Of a DNA stretch of 64,000 nt, positions 12,718 to 23,261 are shown in pieces. How positions within the stretch are numbered: the stretch's first letter is position 1; every line of letters starts with the position of its first letter. Position numbers and translations under genes: made by a program. Under the pieces are notes generated by a model, which saw nothing but the letters and a program-made list of their open reading frames with translations, made no database searches and had not been told where the DNA came from. The stretch is from Nageia nagi (taxonomy: Eukaryota; Pinophyta): assembly GCA_050084985.1 (NCBI GenBank), contig JBITNC010000001.1, positions 19,530,001-19,594,000 of the forward strand, written 5' to 3'.

Positions 12718-13043
12718 GAAGACACAGAAATCAACTCCTCCCTTAGGAAAAATAGTGCTCTGATGATCAACTTGGAAGAGCAGGTCCCCTTGCTAAATTT
12801 AGAATTATAGAAATTAGTAATTTCTTTTGAGAGTTGGAAAAAGTTTTAAAGAAGCGAAACATGAATAAAAGGAAACCAATAATAGATAATAAGAACCAAG
12901 TCCTTGTGATAAGGAGATGGAGTTTATGCCAAATAAGGGACCCATTAATTCTTCAAAAACTGATAAGGTGTTTGTAAAACCATAGTGGAAACTCCTCAGT
13001 ATCAAAATTCATAATGAAATATTAAAGGAACCAATCAGCAAAT

Positions 13044-13049
13044 AGGGGG
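13044..13049. repeat. target-site duplication AGGGG (left copy with an extra G)
   Basis: AGGGGG precedes the LTR at 13050, and AGGGG follows the second LTR at 16471-16475. The extra G is a one-base slip in a G run. Confidence 0.65.
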
Positions 13050-13447
13050 TGTTGGAACTATTTCTAACATTATTCCTAACTCCTAAGTCATTAGATTAAT
13101 TAATTAGGACTTATATATTCCTAAGTTTAAACATTAGCATGTGAGGAATATTTGGTCAAGGTTGATCATATTCCATAGTTAACCTATTTGTTAGCCATAG
13201 CCTATGGAATATATTTGAATGTAAATAAATAATCCATACTTAGTTGTACATGGATTGTGAGGTTGTAATGTGTAGGATTAGTTTTGGTTGTTATTCCTTC
13301 TATTTATGTGTGATAACTATTGTTGTGTTGTAGTTGGTTGTTATTCCTTGTATTTATGTGCAATAACTATTTTTGTGTTGTAACTTCTTCCATGAAGCTA
13401 TAAATCCATCTAATTCCATTCAGTAATAGAGAATGTGCAAGTTCACA
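13050..13447 (+). repeat. 5' LTR of the gag-only element
   Basis: Begins TGTTGGAACTATTTC and ends TTCACA. It aligns nearly base for base with 16079-16470. The block ggttgttattcctt..gataactattgttgtgttgtag is present twice within each LTR. Confidence 0.9.
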
Positions 13448-13450
13448 TTT

Positions 13451-13462
13451 TGGTATCAAGGC
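13451..13462 (+). other. primer-binding site, initiator tRNA-Met type
   Basis: TGGTATCAAGGC starts three bases after the LTR end. The first eight bases match the plant initiator tRNA-Met complement. Confidence 0.8.
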
Positions 13463-14114
13463 TAGTTGATTCATTAGATTTGGTTAGAGTGGGTGAAGTC
13501 TTGAAGGAACTTATCAAGCTCTTCAAGGATTGTTATCAAAATTGTGTTGTGCAACCTACATGGAATCCAACAACAATAATCATGTGTATGTTTATAGAGA
13601 GTAGGAGTTCTTTGTTGAGAAGAGGAGATCTATGTAAGGGTATATTATTTTATATCATGTAAGAAATAAAAAACATCACTCTCTAGATTGGAGATGGTGT
13701 GAGAGGCTGCTTGCCAAAGAGAAGGAGAAAATAACTGGGTAAGGTTTGAAGGAATCCCAAGCCACTAATGATTTGCATTATTTTTGTTTGTTTGATTTAG
13801 TGAAGCACATGAGGTGTGTGGAAAGGTGGATTGATTCATTGGACTATTACACCATTTGTTGTATCTAGTGACATAATGTAAATGTTGTCGATGTAAACCA
13901 TGTATTTGATGACCTATGTGTAAAACCAGAGAGCATGTGTTTGTAGATTTGAAGGTTTATTGGGAAGATAAGGATGATAACAAAAGGAAGGTGAAAATTT
14001 TAGATATTCCAAAAAGGAATATTAAAATTTGGAGAAGATATATAATTTTTATTGAGATTGATTTTTGATGGTATGTATGAGGATTTATTAAATCCCTACA
14101 AATGGATATGGACA

Positions 14115-14554
14115 CCATGTTTGAAGGCTTGGAGGTTCCAATATTTTATTGAGATAATTATGTTAAATGGAGTATAATAATGAAAACATTTTTGATGGAT
14201 AAGGAGCTTTGGGAGATCATTGAATATGGGTATGAAGAACCCATCACTTGGAGCTTGCTTTATGGTGAAGAGAATAAGATAAAGAAAGAGAAGCAATATC
14301 AAAATTGCTTGGCTCTTATGGATTTGAGGAGAGCTATTAGAGATAATTTATCTCTCATTACAAAATATAAAGTGTCAAAAATGGATTGGAAAGCCTTGGA
14401 AGATGCTTATAGGTGTGATGAATACACTCATAAAGATTGTATGAGCAAGGAGGATCCTTGTTCCTTTGAAGATCCTTTTGGAGGGTCTTATGAAGACTCA
14501 TGTGAAGAATTTAATGAGGTTAGTGTGGTTCATATTTGGATATATGTCTTATAA
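14115..14554 (+). CDS. gag-like protein of the non-autonomous LTR element
   Basis: The frame opens with NYVKWSIIMKTFLMDKELWE and continues as a copia-type gag (DUF4219/UBN2 order): LWEIIEYGYEEP, a lysine-rich linker, an ALMDLRRAIRDNLS helix, and a W-KALEDAYRCDE segment matching the 'W..LE..Y.GD' pattern of UBN2 proteins. The uninterrupted ORF is 14180-14554 (124 codons); an in-frame stop lies just upstream near 14150. No zinc knuckle is present. Copia gag forms the virus-like particle; here it is the only recognisable retroelement protein. It is related in layout to the outer element's gag but distinct in sequence. Confidence 0.65.
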
Positions 14555-15650
14555 AGGCATAAATAATGAGAATAAAGAATTATTCCTTGAAGACGAAGAC
14601 ATGAATTTGATGTGGCCTTGTGAAGAGGCTTGTGCAACTCTCATGAAAGAGAGTAATGTGAATGAACTTCTTCTTGAAGAGAAGAGAGAAGAAGATGAAT
14701 AATATTTCATTGAAGGGATTGTGGATGAAGTATCATTATATGGGAATGATGATTGTGTTGAAGACCACTTAAGTGTAGATGATTGCTTTCTTACAAACCA
14801 CCATGATGAGGTGGAGCATGTTGGAGAGTGTCTCATGGAGGAGGCACCATATCAAAATTTTGTGGATTAATATCATGGATCACAAATCATTCTCATGGAA
14901 GATAATATTGAAGAAAAGGAGCATTTTTGGCTCCCTTATGATGAAGACCACTCATATAGAGTTGAAAAAATAAAGAGTGCTCCATGGAGGAGGCATATGA
15001 TGTTTTTCTTAAAGAGGAAATATGGGATAATGATCCAAGAGAGATAATTGATGAAGATGAGATGAAGGCTATTAACTTCATGCTCAAAGGAGAATACCAC
15101 TTATAAAGACTAGATAATGAAGATGACTATCTCAAGGGGAGATATAAAATAATGAGATAGCCATTTATGGACTTCATGGTAAAATGGAGACATCAAAAGA
15201 GCTTGAGAGTTGTCTTATAGAGGCAACAATGTGCAAAGAGGATCCATGGGAATTCCTTATCATGGATGAATGATTCCTTCAAAAGCACCATAAAAGGAAA
15301 TATTGTGGACATATAGTCACCAAAATATCATTGGAGGTGATGATTTCTTATTTTTTGGCTTATTTGCTAATGTTACTAATGAATATTTACTAATTAGATG
15401 TGTGAAGGATAGCTTGAAGGTTATTGAGAATGGAGGAGAATGTCTTATCAAGGCCTTGTTTGAAGATTGTATCATGGAGACAACATTTAAGGAGAGTCTT
15501 CCTTGGGAGAAGACAATTATGGATCACTTATTGCAAAATTCTCATTTGTTTGATGTTTGTAATGTATTAATTCCTTGGAAGGAATCATGTGAAGTACCAA
15601 TAGGAGTGATGATATGTGTGAGGAGCAACTCAAAGTTTCATATGTAATAA
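14466..15650 (+). pseudogene. acidic, internally repetitive reading frame after gag
   Basis: Downstream of gag, several frames joined by small shifts encode acidic sequence with a recurring motif. It reads roughly E/G-E-C-L/S-hydrophobic-E/K-A (ECLMEEA near 14830, ECSMEEA near 14980, ESCLIEA near 15205, GECLIKALFED near 15440), each followed by a Trp-containing acidic stretch. Open segments include 14466-14702 and 15303-15647. I know of no matching retroelement domain. It could be a decayed tandem-repeat protein carried by the element, or a captured host sequence. Confidence 0.5.
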
Positions 15651-16063
15651 GATAATTTGTTGCTATTTATTATTTAAAAATGTGTTTAGAGAATTTTTAT
15701 AGAGTAGTATGGTACAATTATTATTGTGAGTTGATAAGAACATACTCATGTGGAGTATGGAAATATGATGTAAAAGCATGGTTTAAATGCCATCAAAGAG
15801 ATGAGAGAGAGTGGTTGACTAAGATCACATATGGAAATACTTTTGTTGAAAGGGGAGCTATTCAACAAAAGGAAGCACTCAATAGTTTGCATCAAGGAGG
15901 AGAAACATCAAAAATGGAGGAGATCCCACGTGGAGAGTGGAAGGAGTGCCAAATTCTATTTTATGTACTTTTTCGTTTTTATTTTGTATGATTGGAGGAA
16001 ATAAAAAATATTATGTTTCTTACAACTTTATGATGCTTAATAACTTTTGCATGAGTTACTTAG
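15651..16063 (+). other. 3' internal region of the gag-only element
   Basis: Between the acidic frames and the polypurine tract there is about 400 bp with short ORFs only (15680-15991 is the longest, 103 codons, no recognisable motif). Confidence 0.4.
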
Positions 16064-16078
16064 CATCAAAGGGGAGAA
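16064..16078 (+). other. polypurine tract (gag-only element)
   Basis: catcaaaggggagaa immediately precedes the 3' LTR. The same 'catcaaggggga' form precedes the LTRs of the copia elements ending at 19445 and 59745, linking this element to copia. Confidence 0.8.
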
Positions 16079-16470
16079 TGTTGGAACTATTTCTAACATT
16101 ATTCCTAAGTCCTAAGTCATTAGATTAATTAATTAAGATAAATATTCCTAATTATAAACATTAGCATGTGAGGAATATTTGGTCAAGGTCAACCATATTC
16201 CATAGTTAGCTTATTTGTTATCCATAACCTAGGGACTATTTTTTAACATAAATAAACAATCCATAGTTGTACATGGATTATGAGGTTATAATGTGTAGGA
16301 TTAGTTTTGGCTATTACTCCTTGTATTTACGTGCGATAACTATTGTTGTGTTGTATCTGGTTGTTATTCCTTGTTTTTGTGTTTGATAACTATTGTTGTG
16401 TTGTAGCTTCGTACATGAAGCTATAAAGCCATGTAATTCCATTTAGTAATAGAGAATGTGCAAATTCACA
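16079..16470 (+). repeat. 3' LTR of the gag-only element
   Basis: TGTTGGAACTATTTC start and TTCACA end, near-identical to 13050-13447. Confidence 0.9.
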
Positions 16471-16980
16471 AGGGGAAACAAAATGTAAAATATGAGAACT
16501 TGGGAAAAAATATGGGTTTCAAATATGTTATGCTTAAGAGAACCTATATTAGGTTCTATAAAAATAACTTCACTAAGCAAGATTTCTTGAGAGAGGAATA
16601 GTTACAAACTGAGGAGTAATAGAATGTAGCAAATATCTAGAATCACAATTTTGAATAACTCAAAGATGCAAAGGGATTAAGCTACTTTACAATTCTCTTC
16701 TATATTTTTTACCAAAATACACCTAGTTTTATTTCAAGAAGTGTGATGTTCGATGTATATTGATCATCTTGGAGTATTATTTTTAGCTAATTCCCTATCA
16801 ATGTAATGTGAAAAGTAATGTATTTTTGTGTATTGTAGTAGGAAAAGTGGGTTACTATAGACTCTTCTATAAGCCTATTATGTAATGAAAGCATAACTTC
16901 TTTGTTTAAGGTTTTGGAAGATCCTTAGAAACTTCCCATTTTTTTATTAATACGAAATTAACCCATTAATACAAAAAAAA

Positions 16981-16987
16981 AATCAAA
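16981..16987. repeat. 7-bp target-site duplication AATCAAA (right)
   Basis: Follows the A8 tail directly and matches 11481-11487. Copia integrase resumes at this point. Confidence 0.8.
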
Positions 16988-18965
16988 GTGAATGCAAAGT
17001 AAAGTGTTTATGGATAGATAGGGGAGTAGATTTTTGCTCTAATGAATTTTTGATATTTTTTTAGGATTGTAGAATAAAAAGGTAACTCACAACAACCTAT
17101 ACTCAATAAAAAAATGGTGTTGTGGAAAGGAAACTAGCACCATTGTTGGAATGGTAAGGAGCATGCTAGAAACCAAGGGTTTGAGTAATCAATATTGGGT
17201 TTATGTGGTAAGGATAGTCGTATACATTCTCAATAAGATTCCAAACTCAATCTTGGAAGGTATCACTCCTTATAAAGAAAGGTATGGCAAAAAACCAAAT
17301 GCAAGGCATTTTAGAGTTTTTGGATGTTTAGCAATGTACATGTATGGTGAACTTCAAGAGGTAGTTAAAAAAATTGAGAATTTGAACATGTATGGTGATT
17401 AAGATGATCATACTCCCAAAGGTGATATTGTAAACTATGCTTTCATGACTAGTGTAGAGGTTGAACCTTATATTCATGAACAAGCATTTACTAATCATTT
17501 TTGTATGAAGGCCATGTAAGAAGAAATCTATTTCATAAAGAAAAATGATACATGGGAGCATTTTGGGCTTCCAAAAGATAAGAAGATTGTTGGTTGTAAA
17601 TGGGTACTCAATACCAAATGCAATAGTGATGAAACCATATAAATGCACAAGGATTATATATTTAATTTATGGTATTGATTATGAAGAGACCTTTGCACCT
17701 ATATCAAGGAAAGAAACCATTATATTGGTTCTTTCACTAGTTGTCTACAAAGGCTAGAAAGTGATGAATATGAATGTGAAAAGTGCATTTCCTAATGGGT
17801 ATTTGTATGAAGAAATTTATGTTGAACACCTTAAGGCTTTGTAATCCAAAGAAAGAAACATCTTGTATACAAATTGAATAAGGCCTTGTATGGCCTCAAA
17901 CAAGCTCCAAGAGCTTGGTACTCAAGGATTGATGGTTACTTCTATCAATATGGATTCAAAAGGAGCAAGAGTGAGCCTACTCTCTACATCATGAAGAAAG
18001 GTAATGATCTCCTACTTTTTTTCTTGTATGTTTATGATCTTATCTATATGGGGAGTAATCCAAGATGAATGGTGATTTCAAGAGTTATATGATCCATGAG
18101 TTTGAAATGAAGGAATTGGGCCTTATACATTACTTCCTAGGGATGGAAGTTTACCAACAAGATGATGAGATCTTCATGTGACAAACCAAATATACCCAAG
18201 ACATGCTAAAAAAATATGGTATGAATGATTGCAAATCACTACCAACACTAATATCTCATGGAGAGTTATTGAGTAGAGATGATGGCACACCAAAAGTTGA
18301 TGGGACCAACTATAGGAGAATTATGGGAAGCTTATTATTTCTCACCAACATAAGACTTGATATTGCACATGTTATGTCACTTATTTCAAGATACATGAGT
18401 GATCTTTCAAAGGCTCACATGAAGGCTACAAAAATAATCGTAAGGCATGTAAAAGTAACAGTTGATTTTGGGATTCATTAAGTCAAAATGGATGATGTAA
18501 AGCTTGAAGGCTTTAGTGATAGTGATTGGGGTAGTAACCTTGATGATATGAAATCTACATTAGGATATTGCTTAACACTTGGATTGGAATTTATGACATG
18601 GATTTCAAATAAAAATACCATGATGGATCTTTCATCTACTGAAGTAGAATGCATAGCACTTACTAGTGTTAGTACTCAAGCCTTATGGCTAAGGAAAGTT
18701 CTAAAGGACCTTGATGCAACACAAACTAGTTCTAATCCATTTCATTATGAAAATCAAAGTGCCATTCAATTGGAACTAAATCCTATCCACCATAGTTTCT
18801 CAAAAAATTTGATATGAAGTATCACTTCATAAGAGATACGGTGGAAAAACAAATTATTGAGATAAGGAATTGTAACACCTTGGATAATATTTTTGATATT
18901 TTTATTAAGGGAGTTGCCAAATCTCAGTTTCTAAAGCTAAGGAGTTTTTTGGTGAGTCCCATTAG
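16981..18965 (+). pseudogene. copia integrase C-part, reverse transcriptase and RNase H remnant
   Basis: Resumes the frame broken at 11487. Integrase core: WIDRGVDFCSNEF (Asp region) and KNGVVERK (catalytic Glu region) near 17010-17125, then RSMLETKGLSNQYWVYVVRI and FRVFGCLAMYM. Reverse transcriptase: KKIVGCKWVLNTK near 17580, NKALYGLKQAPRAWYSRIDG near 17874, and the active site at 18027-18038, which reads Y-V-Y-D instead of Y-V-D-D. RNase H: GFSDSDWGSNLDDMKSTLGY near 18505 and DLSSTEVECIAL near 18630, both recognisable. At least six stops or shifts break the polyprotein, and the active-site change alone would inactivate it. Confidence 0.9.
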
Positions 18966-18980
18966 CATCAAGGGGGATAA
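18966..18980 (+). other. polypurine tract (copia element)
   Basis: catcaagggggataa directly before TGTTAGAG of the 3' LTR. Confidence 0.85.
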
Positions 18981-19445
18981 TGTTAGAGTTTCAGTCCATT
19001 CCATGCTTCATATCTCTAAAAATTTGACTCTCTATTCACAACTGATCAGGATAGGTCTGACCAACTCAACCGATCAACTAGTTAGTACTGCATAATCAAC
19101 CAACTAGTTCATAGAGTACATATAGTATACCAATCTAGCTAACCAATCTGCAACATACCAATCCATATTATGTCATCATATTTAGATAGTTTATTCATTT
19201 TTAGTTATGTTTGATATTGTGTTAAGTTTAGATGGTTGTTACACTTTGTAGGGATGTTGATCCTATGTTTAGACTATTCTATATAGGTTTGAGAGTCTAT
19301 TTGAGTGTGCTTTATTGGATCTTGATCAGATTATAATAATGGTTAAGCATATCTTCTCAACCACTCTCATCTATATTGAGCTCATTCCTTGATCTATATA
19401 TACTTGTAAGCATTTCATTTTCAGTAATGGGAATTGTCTCATAAA
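18981..19445 (+). repeat. 3' LTR of the copia element
   Basis: Begins TGTTAGAGTTTCAG and aligns with 9206-9660. The right end is defined by the TAACT duplication at 19446-19450. Confidence 0.85.
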
Positions 19446-19450
19446 TAACT

Positions 19451-20490
19451 TCTTGATAAACTATTGCTCTTGATAAGCACATGACCTAAGCTCTCCAAGA
19501 TCACCAACATAAAAAATAAATAAATAATTAATATACTATAATTTGATTGATAAATGCTAAGTCTTATTATGTTATGATTTTTTCAAATTGGTAAACCCTT
19601 TTTTCAACTTCATATAAGGGTACTTAAACTTATTTTACATCTTCTACCACATATGTGTGGTGAGATTTGAACTTGGGTGTCCTATAGAACATTCCCATTA
19701 CTTCACTAACTCCCCTAACATGGGTGAACTATTGTGTTATGATTTTGAATTATTAAAATAAATATTTTGTTATATCATTATTATTATTATTATTCAAAAA
19801 TGATATGCAATATTATTTTTAGCATAAATTTATCTTCTCTCTCTTTGTGTATGTTTTAGGCTACTTAACGCAGATTCAAAAAGGTCTTTAAGAGAGAGAA
19901 ATATGTGATGTTGAATGGAAATTATGGCAACTAATGAGTATAGCCTAAAACAAAGCTTATCAAAAAAATACCAATGACAAGCATTAAGATAAAACTTATA
20001 TTGGATTTCCTTCTTCATGTCGTGGTGTTCATGAAATTGTATCACTAAACATCTATTTGTCATAATAAATTTTAATCCTACATGGTGTACATAATTAAGG
20101 TCAAAGGAAAACCATAATAATTTATATGTTTGAAACATATATCATTTTACCTAAAACTTATAAATCAAAATTATAAATCAATAATATTAAGTTAGTGGAT
20201 TTTCTTTAAAACAAAAATTTAATAGAATACCACAACTTAATTTAGCCCTTTAAATATTTATTTAGAAATAAATAAATCCAAGGTATGAAAAAAAAAATGT
20301 TAACTCTTTTTAACTATTATATTTTATTTTAAATTTCAAAAGATTTTGTTTTAACTTATGGAAAATTACCATAGTTTAAACAAGATAATCCTCTTGGAAA
20401 ACCTAGCACCACAATGTAGGAGTAATATTTTTTCACATACATAAAAATAGTTTTTAAAATGTATAAAATAATAAGGACTCCTCTATCATC
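19451..20490. other. AT-rich region without gene
   Basis: Contains a short (ATT)n run near 19780-19797 and a few A- or T-runs. No reading frame worth calling. Confidence 0.45.
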
Positions 20491-20499
20491 ATGAGGTAC

Positions 20500-21290
20500 A
20501 TATTACATCAAATTAACCTTCAATTGCAAGAACATATAACAATGGTACCAAAAAAGCTCTGATGAAAGTGATTTTTTTGATCCAATCCAAGTTTTTTTCA
20601 AGGAAGCCAAGTAGATTTCCTTCTTGGTACTTTTGTTGATATCTCTAATAGAAAGATTAGAGGTCTTGTTTGGGAGTTGAGAAGGAGGTAGCCACTTGAT
20701 ATTTAGGTCTATGGGTTGCATGAGAGAGGTGGATTTTGAGTATTAACAATAATGAATGCCTTTACAAACAAGTTGCATTAAGGATTTAAGTACTAAGTGA
20801 GGGTATCTCTATGAGTTAGGTTCATTTGAACTTATGTGTTGAATCATATTCATAAACCCAATAGCATGGAATACTATAAGAGCCAACATAGGGTATGTAT
20901 CAAATTCAACCAAAATGATGGAGTGGGGGACTGTTCTTTTGGCCCAAATGGATCTTGAGAGCATATTGACCAAAACCTTCTTGATGTGGGCCCAACAAAA
21001 GTATCTCAAGCGAGGTCCACAAAGTTCACATCCATAAAATTTGGTCAAAGTGAAAAGAGAATGGAAGAGTTTAATTATTTCCATAACATATTGAAACTAG
21101 AGTTGAAAATATTCTCTCAAGTGTGACAACTACAGCATAGCCTTTATTCAATATGTTATGAGAGGTTGATATAAAGCTAAGAGTAAAACCTATGAAGAAT
21201 AAAAAATATGGAATTTTATTTTTTTGTCTAAAATATATTTCCATTCTATGGACAAAATACCTCATAATCAACAATATTATTTTTTATATT
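20500..21290 (-). pseudogene. LINE reverse transcriptase C-terminal fragment
   Basis: On the minus strand the segment from about 21200 down reads LNKGYAVVVTLERIF, then (21084-20809) LTKFYGCELCGPRLRYFCWA..IKKVLVNMLSRSIWAK and PHSIILVEFDTYPM. This is the pattern that follows the catalytic part in plant L1-type ORF2: 'tllYG.E.WG', a Trp, 'I...Q..fi...l......tPy.ill.E.g..pi'. A further frame, 20721-20503, continues it (LPNKTSNLSIRD). The upstream reverse transcriptase core and endonuclease are absent. No poly(A) is visible at the expected 3' end to the left. Confidence 0.6.
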
Positions 21291-21529
21291 ATTCTTCTAG
21301 AAAAAACATATATGAAGTGAAAAGTATAACAAATGAACATTAAAAATCTTGGGATTCATATACACATGTTTTGAATGATGTTAATCAAATATTTTGATTG
21401 ATAATAATTAATGCAACCTGAAAGAAGACATTAAATTGATAAAGAATAGCCTTTGAAAATCAAAAATAGAAGCCATGCAAAGCATTTTAAATAAAAAATA
21501 AATAATGTATTTCAAATAAAGTTGAAATA

Positions 21530-22826
21530 TTGAATATTAAGAAGATTTATAAAAGCAAACAACCAAGGGATAGTGAAATTGAAGTAAAATTAATTGTGAG
21601 AGAGATGGAAGAGATGTGCATAAGGACTAAATCAAAGGAAGATCAAAGAGAAACCCTAGTGTATGGACTTAAAGAGGGTGAGAATCCATGTAGGTTTCAA
21701 GAGAGGATAAAACTGAGGAGATGGAGGATCTCTTTTACCTTCAATCATCCTCCAAGGTTTGGCTTGAGGATGATCATCTCTAGCTTGACAGAGATAGCTT
21801 GCATCGCAATGAGTTGATCTTAAAAATATGGGGAATATGCCCTAGCATAGAGAAACTTTAAGAACTTGTCCATGATCAATGGTGCAAAATAGAAATTATG
21901 ATCTTGGCCCTAAATAATTTCTTCATTATGGACTTCCTAGATCATAAGGAAGGAGATAGAATTCTAGAAAATAAGCATAGTTGGTTCTTTGGGCAATGAG
22001 GCATCTTCATGCACCCTTGGAAGTTTGGTTTCAATCCACTTAGGAAGAAGTGGAAGGTTATCTTGTTTGGATTAGCTTGTACACTCTTCCTATAGAGCTA
22101 TGGGGGAAAAGTTCATTTAAAAAAATTGATAATGCAATCAAGCAATACTAGTTTATGGACAACCAAATTGAAGAAAACCTATTAAAATTCTAGAACATGA
22201 GTAACGATTGAATGGTGGTATGGAATAAAACATCCTCCCCTTGCTCCAAGTCCATAACGTTAGCTTCAAAATAGGGATAATGGATGTAAAATATCGAGTA
22301 CAAAAATTTATATCTTCATTATTTCGACTATCAATAGTATGGATGTTTGAGGAGTAATTGCCCAAGCAACTGGCCCCATCTAAAGAAAGCTGAGGAGGTC
22401 AAGAATACAAGAGAGAAAAAAAACCTAACCTATGGCAAAAAAAAACTTGAACTCAAGAAAGTATTTCTCAGGTTTGAAAATTATCGATCGTGTCAGAGAG
22501 GAGATGGATCCAAAACCTATCTCCTCAACATCCATACCGAAACCTGGGAAATGCATGTATAAATATTCATTGATAGCCCCTTTTAAGAAACATCCAAGGG
22601 CAAATAAAATAGAAAACATGGGCACTTGGCATTCCACATACCCAACTAATGGTTACCAATTATGTTAGGAAAGAGATGGAACAAATGATCCAACATGAGA
22701 AGAATATGATCTCCTCAATCAAAATTTGTCTCTCCTATGAAATTGGTGAATAGCACTCCTCTAGCAGACCCTTCAAGATCAAACAAAAATACTAGGGGAA
22801 AAACAACTTCTGAAAAAACTCCAAAC
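21530..22826 (+). pseudogene. LINE ORF1-like fragment (DUF4283), plus strand
   Basis: Plus-strand frames near 21890-22200 show the DUF4283 gag-like core of plant LINE ORF1: NFFIMDFLDHKEGDRILENK, WFFGQ-stop-GIFMHPWKFGFNP, then after a frameshift VWISLYTLPIELWGKSSFKK and DNQIEENL. Before it, 21530-21817 encodes a basic segment; after it, 22432-22668 encodes PKPGKCMYKYSLIAPFKKHP. The reading frame is cut at 22826 by the chromovirus and appears to resume at 28639. It runs opposite to the LINE reverse transcriptase fragment just to the left. Confidence 0.65.
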
Positions 22827-23258
22827 TTATTAGGAACCTAGTAGTTGCAAATGGGGTTTTACCTCAAAACACCATAACAATACTAAAATGTGAAATACAG
22901 AAGGAAATTCATGAAATGGTAAAATGCCCACTAATTTGTACAGCAACAAAATAATGAAAATAACTCAAATTGATAAGATAATAGAATAGAGCACTTTATT
23001 GATATCAATACAAATCATAGATTGCTTATAGGGGGATTCCTCCTTACGACTCAAAAGACAAAATATTCTCCAAGATGCTCTCTTTACCCCTCTTACAATT
23101 ATTTACAATCCTCCTACCCCAATTAGTGGTTTACATTCAAAATGATGATTTGCCTTACAAAATATGATGGTTCACATTACAAACTGATTTAAGAAAATAA
23201 TAAAATTAACTAAAACATAAATAAGCCTAAGTAAATGTTAGGATATGGGATCCTAGCA
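22827..23258 (-). repeat. 3' LTR of chromovirus
   Basis: On the minus strand it starts TGCTAGGATCCCATATCC and shares long blocks with 28220-28638 (for example attctccaagatgctctctt). The outer end is placed at ttattaggaacc, within about five bases. Confidence 0.85.
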
Positions 23259-23261
23259 TGC

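Larger units (their letters stand above)
13050..16470 (+). mobile_element. small non-autonomous LTR retrotransposon with gag only (TR-GAG-like)
   Basis: Two LTRs of 398 and 392 bp, nearly collinear and clearly more alike than those of the outer copia element, enclose 2.63 kb. It has a tRNA-Met-type primer-binding site at 13451, a polypurine tract at 16064-16078 and an AGGGG duplication, so it has every cis-element for mobility. The interior encodes a copia-type gag followed by an acidic repetitive frame. No protease, integrase, reverse transcriptase or RNase H is visible, and the space is too short for them. This matches the published category of terminal-repeat elements with a GAG domain, mobilised in trans by a copia partner (inference). 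It sits in the retroposon at 11488-16980. Confidence 0.8.
11488..16980 (+). mobile_element. poly(A)-tailed retroposon inserted in copia integrase
   Basis: Bounded by the AATCAAA duplication and ending in A8 (16973-16980) after cccattaatac, this is a product of target-primed reverse transcription on the plus strand. Without the LTR element nested at 13050-16470 it is about 2.07 kb. It contains a 160-codon ORF (12235-12717) but no reverse transcriptase that I can see. It is therefore either a LINE with a deleted body, a non-autonomous non-LTR element, or a retroposed transcript. The 3' end (ttattaatac..ttaaccc..poly(A)) resembles plant LINE tails, but that is only a resemblance. Confidence 0.7.
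9206..19445 (+). mobile_element. Ty1/copia retrotransposon with nested insertions
   Basis: A copia-order element (gag, protease, integrase, reverse transcriptase, RNase H) on the plus strand, bounded by related LTRs of about 455-465 bp and a TAACT duplication. It has a primer-binding site complementary to initiator tRNA-Met (9663) and a polypurine tract at 18966-18980. Total length is 10,240 bp. Removing the 5.5-kb insertion at 11488-16980 leaves about 4.74 kb, a normal copia size. All reading frames are broken by stops and shifts, so it is dead. The LTRs differ at many sites, pointing to an old insertion. Confidence 0.9.

Noticed and set aside
17328-17648. 106-codon minus-strand ORF and many other opposite-strand ORFs over copia genes
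   Set aside because: They are shadows of the plus-strand integrase and reverse transcriptase, which show family motifs; the opposite frames show none.
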